Shown here in pieces: positions 5,640 to 8,001 of a DNA stretch of 8,001 bases (its first letter is position 1; each line of letters starts with the position of its first letter). A program made the translations under genes and the position numbers. Source of the DNA: Stenotrophomonas sp. (GTDB lineage Bacteria; Pseudomonadota; Gammaproteobacteria; Xanthomonadales; Xanthomonadaceae); assembly GCA_003484865.1 (NCBI GenBank), contig DMZT01000263.1, positions 389 to 8,389 on the forward strand. The letters are read 5' to 3'. A model generated the notes under the pieces. That model was not told where the DNA came from and did not search any database. It worked only from the letters and a program-made list of their open reading frames with translations.

Positions 5640-7883
5640 ATGACCGATCTTGCCCGCCCCGCGTTCCACGGCTTTGAACAGCTGCCCCTGCGCGAGTACG
5701 CCGAACGGGCGTACCTGGACTATTCGATGTACGTGGTGCTCGACCGCGCACTGCCGTTCCTCGGCGACGGCCTCAAGCCGGTGCAGCGCCGCATCATCTA
5801 TGCGATGAGCGAGCTGGGTCTGAACGCGTCCTCCAAGCCGAAGAAGTCCGCGCGTACCGTCGGTGACGTGATCGGCAAGTACCACCCGCATGGCGACAGC
5901 GCCTGCTACGAAGCGCTGGTGCTGATGGCCCAGCCGTTCTCGTACCGCTACCCGCTGATCGAAGGCCAGGGCAACTTCGGCTCGACCGATGATCCCAAGT
6001 CGTTCGCAGCGATGCGCTACACCGAGTCCAAGCTGACCCCGATCGCCGAAGTGCTGCTGGGCGAGATCAACCAGGGCACCACCGACTGGACCCCGAACTT
6101 CGACGGTACGCTGGAAGAGCCGACCTGGATGCCGGCGCGCCTGCCGCACCTGCTGCTCAACGGCACCACTGGCATCGCCGTGGGCATGGCCACCGACGTG
6201 CCGCCGCACAACCTCAACGAGATCGTCAGCGCGCTGCTGCACCTGCTCGACGATCCCGACGCGACGGTCACCGACCTGTGCGAGCACGTGAAAGGCCCGG
6301 ACTATCCGAGCTTCGCCGAGATCATCACCCCGATCGCCGATCTGCGGACCATGTACGAGACCGGCTACGGCAGCGTGCGGGCGCGTTCCACCTTCCTGAA
6401 GGAGAACGGCAACATCGTGGTCAACGCGCTGCCGTTCCAGGTGTCGCCGTCGAAGGTGATCGAGCAGATCGCCGCGCAGATGCGCGCCAAGAAGCTGCCG
6501 TGGCTGGAGGACATCCGCGATGAGTCCGACCACGCCAACCCGGTGCGCGTGGTGCTGGTACCGCGCTCCAACCGCGTGGACGCCGAGCAGCTGATGGGCC
6601 ACCTGTTCGCCACCACCGATCTGGAGCGCAGCTACCGGGTCAATCTCAATGTGATCGGCCTGGACGGCCGCCCGCAGGTCAAGAACCTCAAGACCCTGCT
6701 CAGCGAGTGGCTGCAGTTCCGCAGCACCACCGTGACCCGCCGCCTCAACCATCGCCTGCAGAAGGTCGAGCGCCGCCTGCATATGTTGGATGGCTTGCTG
6801 ATCGCCTTCCTCAACCTGGATGAAGTGATCCACATCATCCGCACCGAGGACGAAGCCAAGCCGGCGCTGATCGCGCGCTTCGCGCTGAGCGAGGAACAGG
6901 CCGAGTACATCCTGGAAACCAAGCTGAAGCAGCTGGCCCGCCTGGAAGAGATGAAGATCCGCGGCGAGCAGGACGAGCTGGCCAAGGAGCGCGACAAGAT
7001 CGTCGGCATCCTGGAGAGCAAGGCCAAGCTGAAGAAGCTGATCCGCGATGAGCTGGTGGCCGATGCCAAGAAGTTCGGCGATGACCGTCGTTCGCCGCTG
7101 GTGCAGCGTGGCGCGGCGCAGGCCATCGATGAAACCGAGCTGGTGCCGAGCGAGCCGATGACGGTGGTGCTCTCGGAGAAGGGCTGGATCCGTGCGGCCA
7201 AGGGCCACGACATGGACCCGTCCACCCTGTCCTACCGTGATGGCGATGCGCTGCTCGGTTCGGTGCGCGCACGCAGCACGCAGCAGGTGGCGTTCCTGGA
7301 CAGCGAGGGTCGGGCCTATTCGACCCTGATCCACACCCTGCCCTCGGCCCGCGGCAACGGCGAACCGCTGACCGGTCGCTTCTCGCCGGCGCCGGGCAGC
7401 GCCTTCATGACCCTGGCCAGTGGCGAGAACAACACGCGCTTCGTGCTGGCCTCCACGCACGGCTATGGCTTCGTGACCCGCTTCGAGAACCTCACCGGCC
7501 GCAACAAGGCCGGCAAGGCGATGCTCAACCTGACCTCCGGCTCCAAGGTGCTGACCCCGGCCGTGGTGGCCAATCCGGAGACGGATCGCATCGTGGCCGT
7601 GACCAGCTCGGGCAACCTGCTGGCGATCGCGGCCAGCGACCTGCCGGAACTGGACAAGGGCAAGGGCAACAAGATCATCGACATCCCCAAGGCCAAGCTC
7701 GCGACCGAGCGCGTGGTCGCGGTGGTATCGGTGGCGCCGGGCAACACGCTGCTGGTGCGCAGCGGCCAGCGCACCATGAACCTGTCGTTCAAGGATCTGG
7801 ACACCTACCTGGGCACCCGCGCGACCCGTGGCCACCTGCTGCCGCGTGGCTGGCAGAAGGTGGAAGGGCTGGCAGTGGAGTAA
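5640..7883 (+). CDS. parC: DNA topoisomerase IV subunit A (ParC)
   Basis: Catalytic DNA-cleaving subunit of topoisomerase IV, which with ParE decatenates daughter chromosomes and is a quinolone target. It has 747 residues, close to E. coli ParC (752). The breakage-reunion domain begins with [20 protein letters not shown], carries the helix [20 protein letters not shown] (79-98), and has the catalytic Tyr127 in AAMRYTE, which transfers DNA ends. Quinolone-determining residues are Ser87 and Glu91, equivalent to E. coli Ser80 and Glu84, both wild type. A tower and long coiled-coil region (about 365-480) follows, then the C-terminal beta-pinwheel (about 500-740). The pinwheel lacks the QRRGGKG box of GyrA, and [16 protein letters not shown] is ParC-like rather than GyrA-like, so this is ParC. 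The start has only a distant AGG (5625-5627) upstream; the normal N-terminus supports it. It lies 58 bases after the AraC-type gene and is followed by a strong terminator. Confidence 0.98.
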   Translation: MTDLARPAFHGFEQLPLREYAERAYLDYSMYVVLDRALPFLGDGLKPVQRRIIYAMSELGLNASSKPKKSARTVGDVIGKYHPHGDSACYEALVLMAQPFSYRYPLIEGQGNFGSTDDPKSFAAMRYTESKLTPIAEVLLGEINQGTTDWTPNFDGTLEEPTWMPARLPHLLLNGTTGIAVGMATDVPPHNLNEIVSALLHLLDDPDATVTDLCEHVKGPDYPSFAEIITPIADLRTMYETGYGSVRARSTFLKENGNIVVNALPFQVSPSKVIEQIAAQMRAKKLPWLEDIRDESDHANPVRVVLVPRSNRVDAEQLMGHLFATTDLERSYRVNLNVIGLDGRPQVKNLKTLLSEWLQFRSTTVTRRLNHRLQKVERRLHMLDGLLIAFLNLDEVIHIIRTEDEAKPALIARFALSEEQAEYILETKLKQLARLEEMKIRGEQDELAKERDKIVGILESKAKLKKLIRDELVADAKKFGDDRRSPLVQRGAAQAIDETELVPSEPMTVVLSEKGWIRAAKGHDMDPSTLSYRDGDALLGSVRARSTQQVAFLDSEGRAYSTLIHTLPSARGNGEPLTGRFSPAPGSAFMTLASGENNTRFVLASTHGYGFVTRFENLTGRNKAGKAMLNLTSGSKVLTPAVVANPETDRIVAVTSSGNLLAIAASDLPELDKGKGNKIIDIPKAKLATERVVAVVSVAPGNTLLVRSGQRTMNLSFKDLDTYLGTRATRGHLLPRGWQKVEGLAVE

Positions 7884-7908
7884 GCGTCGCGGTGTTGACG
7901 TGAATCGG

Positions 7909-7937
7909 AACGGCCGGGGAAACCCGGCCGTTTTTTT
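7909..7937 (+). terminator. Rho-independent terminator of parC
   Basis: A 9-10 base-pair GC-rich stem, ACGGCCGGG (7910-7918) with CCCGGCCGT (7923-7931), closes a GAAA tetraloop (7919-7922) and is followed by seven T residues (7931-7937). It begins about 25 bases after the parC stop codon. A textbook intrinsic terminator for rightward transcription. Confidence 0.93.
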
Positions 7938-7950
7938 GTTGCACCCACAG

Positions 7951-7975
7951 AAAAGGCCGGGTTTCCCCGGCCTTT
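7951..7975 (-). terminator. Second hairpin, probable leftward terminator for a convergent gene
   Basis: AAAGGCCGGG (7952-7961) pairs with CCCGGCCTTT (7966-7975) around a 4-base loop. Read on the minus strand the stem ends in a run of four T residues (7954-7951), and the loop reads GAAA; on the plus strand the T run is only three. The 18-base core is an inverted copy of the parC terminator core. Best explained as the terminator of a gene entering from the right on the minus strand, possibly also a backup for parC. Confidence 0.7.
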
Positions 7976-8001
7976 CTGATCGTCTCAACGTCGGCTGGCT
8001 G

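Noticed and set aside
5472..7988. An 838-codon open frame on the minus strand opposite parC
   Set aside because: It is antisense to the unmistakable parC, runs through both terminators, and its translation is His/Arg/Gln-rich without any domain. Long antisense frames are common in GC-rich genomes because of codon bias.
7884..8001. Possible SMAG-type (GTAG) palindromic repeat of Stenotrophomonas
   Set aside because: The hairpins here lack the GTAG terminus and carry GAAA loops with T runs, so terminators explain them better. No GTAG-ended palindrome was seen in the other gene gaps.

Overview
The window looks like chromosomal DNA of a GC-rich gammaproteobacterium, most probably Stenotrophomonas (Xanthomonadaceae). 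The base for this is the gene order (MarR-type regulator, outer-membrane factor, membrane-fusion protein and DHA2 transporter in one operon, matching the EmrRCAB arrangement described in S. maltophilia), the strongly GC-biased third codon positions, and the gammaproteobacterial ParC. I place it by recognition, not by a database search.

Left part, minus strand (4559 down to 1): a tightly packed emrR-emrC-emrA-emrB operon. EmrR is a MarR-family repressor. EmrC is an outer-membrane lipoprotein channel, EmrA an inner-membrane-anchored periplasmic adaptor, and EmrB a 14-helix drug/proton antiporter. Together the last three form a tripartite pump that exports hydrophobic compounds directly to the outside. 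emrR and emrC overlap by 4 bases (ATGA), and the other two gaps are 11 and 7 bases. emrB runs off the left edge with its C-terminal tail missing.

Middle (4560-4702): a 143-base divergent intergenic region with a strikingly AT-rich core. A probable sigma-70 promoter for the emr operon lies there. A perfect 8-base inverted repeat fills the space between its -35 and -10 boxes, just where an autorepressing EmrR would bind. Several smaller repeats lie between this and the divergent gene.

Right part, plus strand: an AraC-family regulator with an N-terminal cupin domain (4703-5581), then parC, topoisomerase IV subunit A (5640-7883), with wild-type quinolone-target residues. After parC come two strong hairpins that are inverted copies of each other (7909-7975). 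They look like back-to-back terminators for parC and for a convergent gene beyond the right edge.

I see no mobile element, CRISPR array, tRNA or rRNA. Nothing requires an undescribed system. The points most worth testing are the promoter-embedded operator, the uncharacterised AraC-type regulator that shares the emr control region, and the paired terminators.
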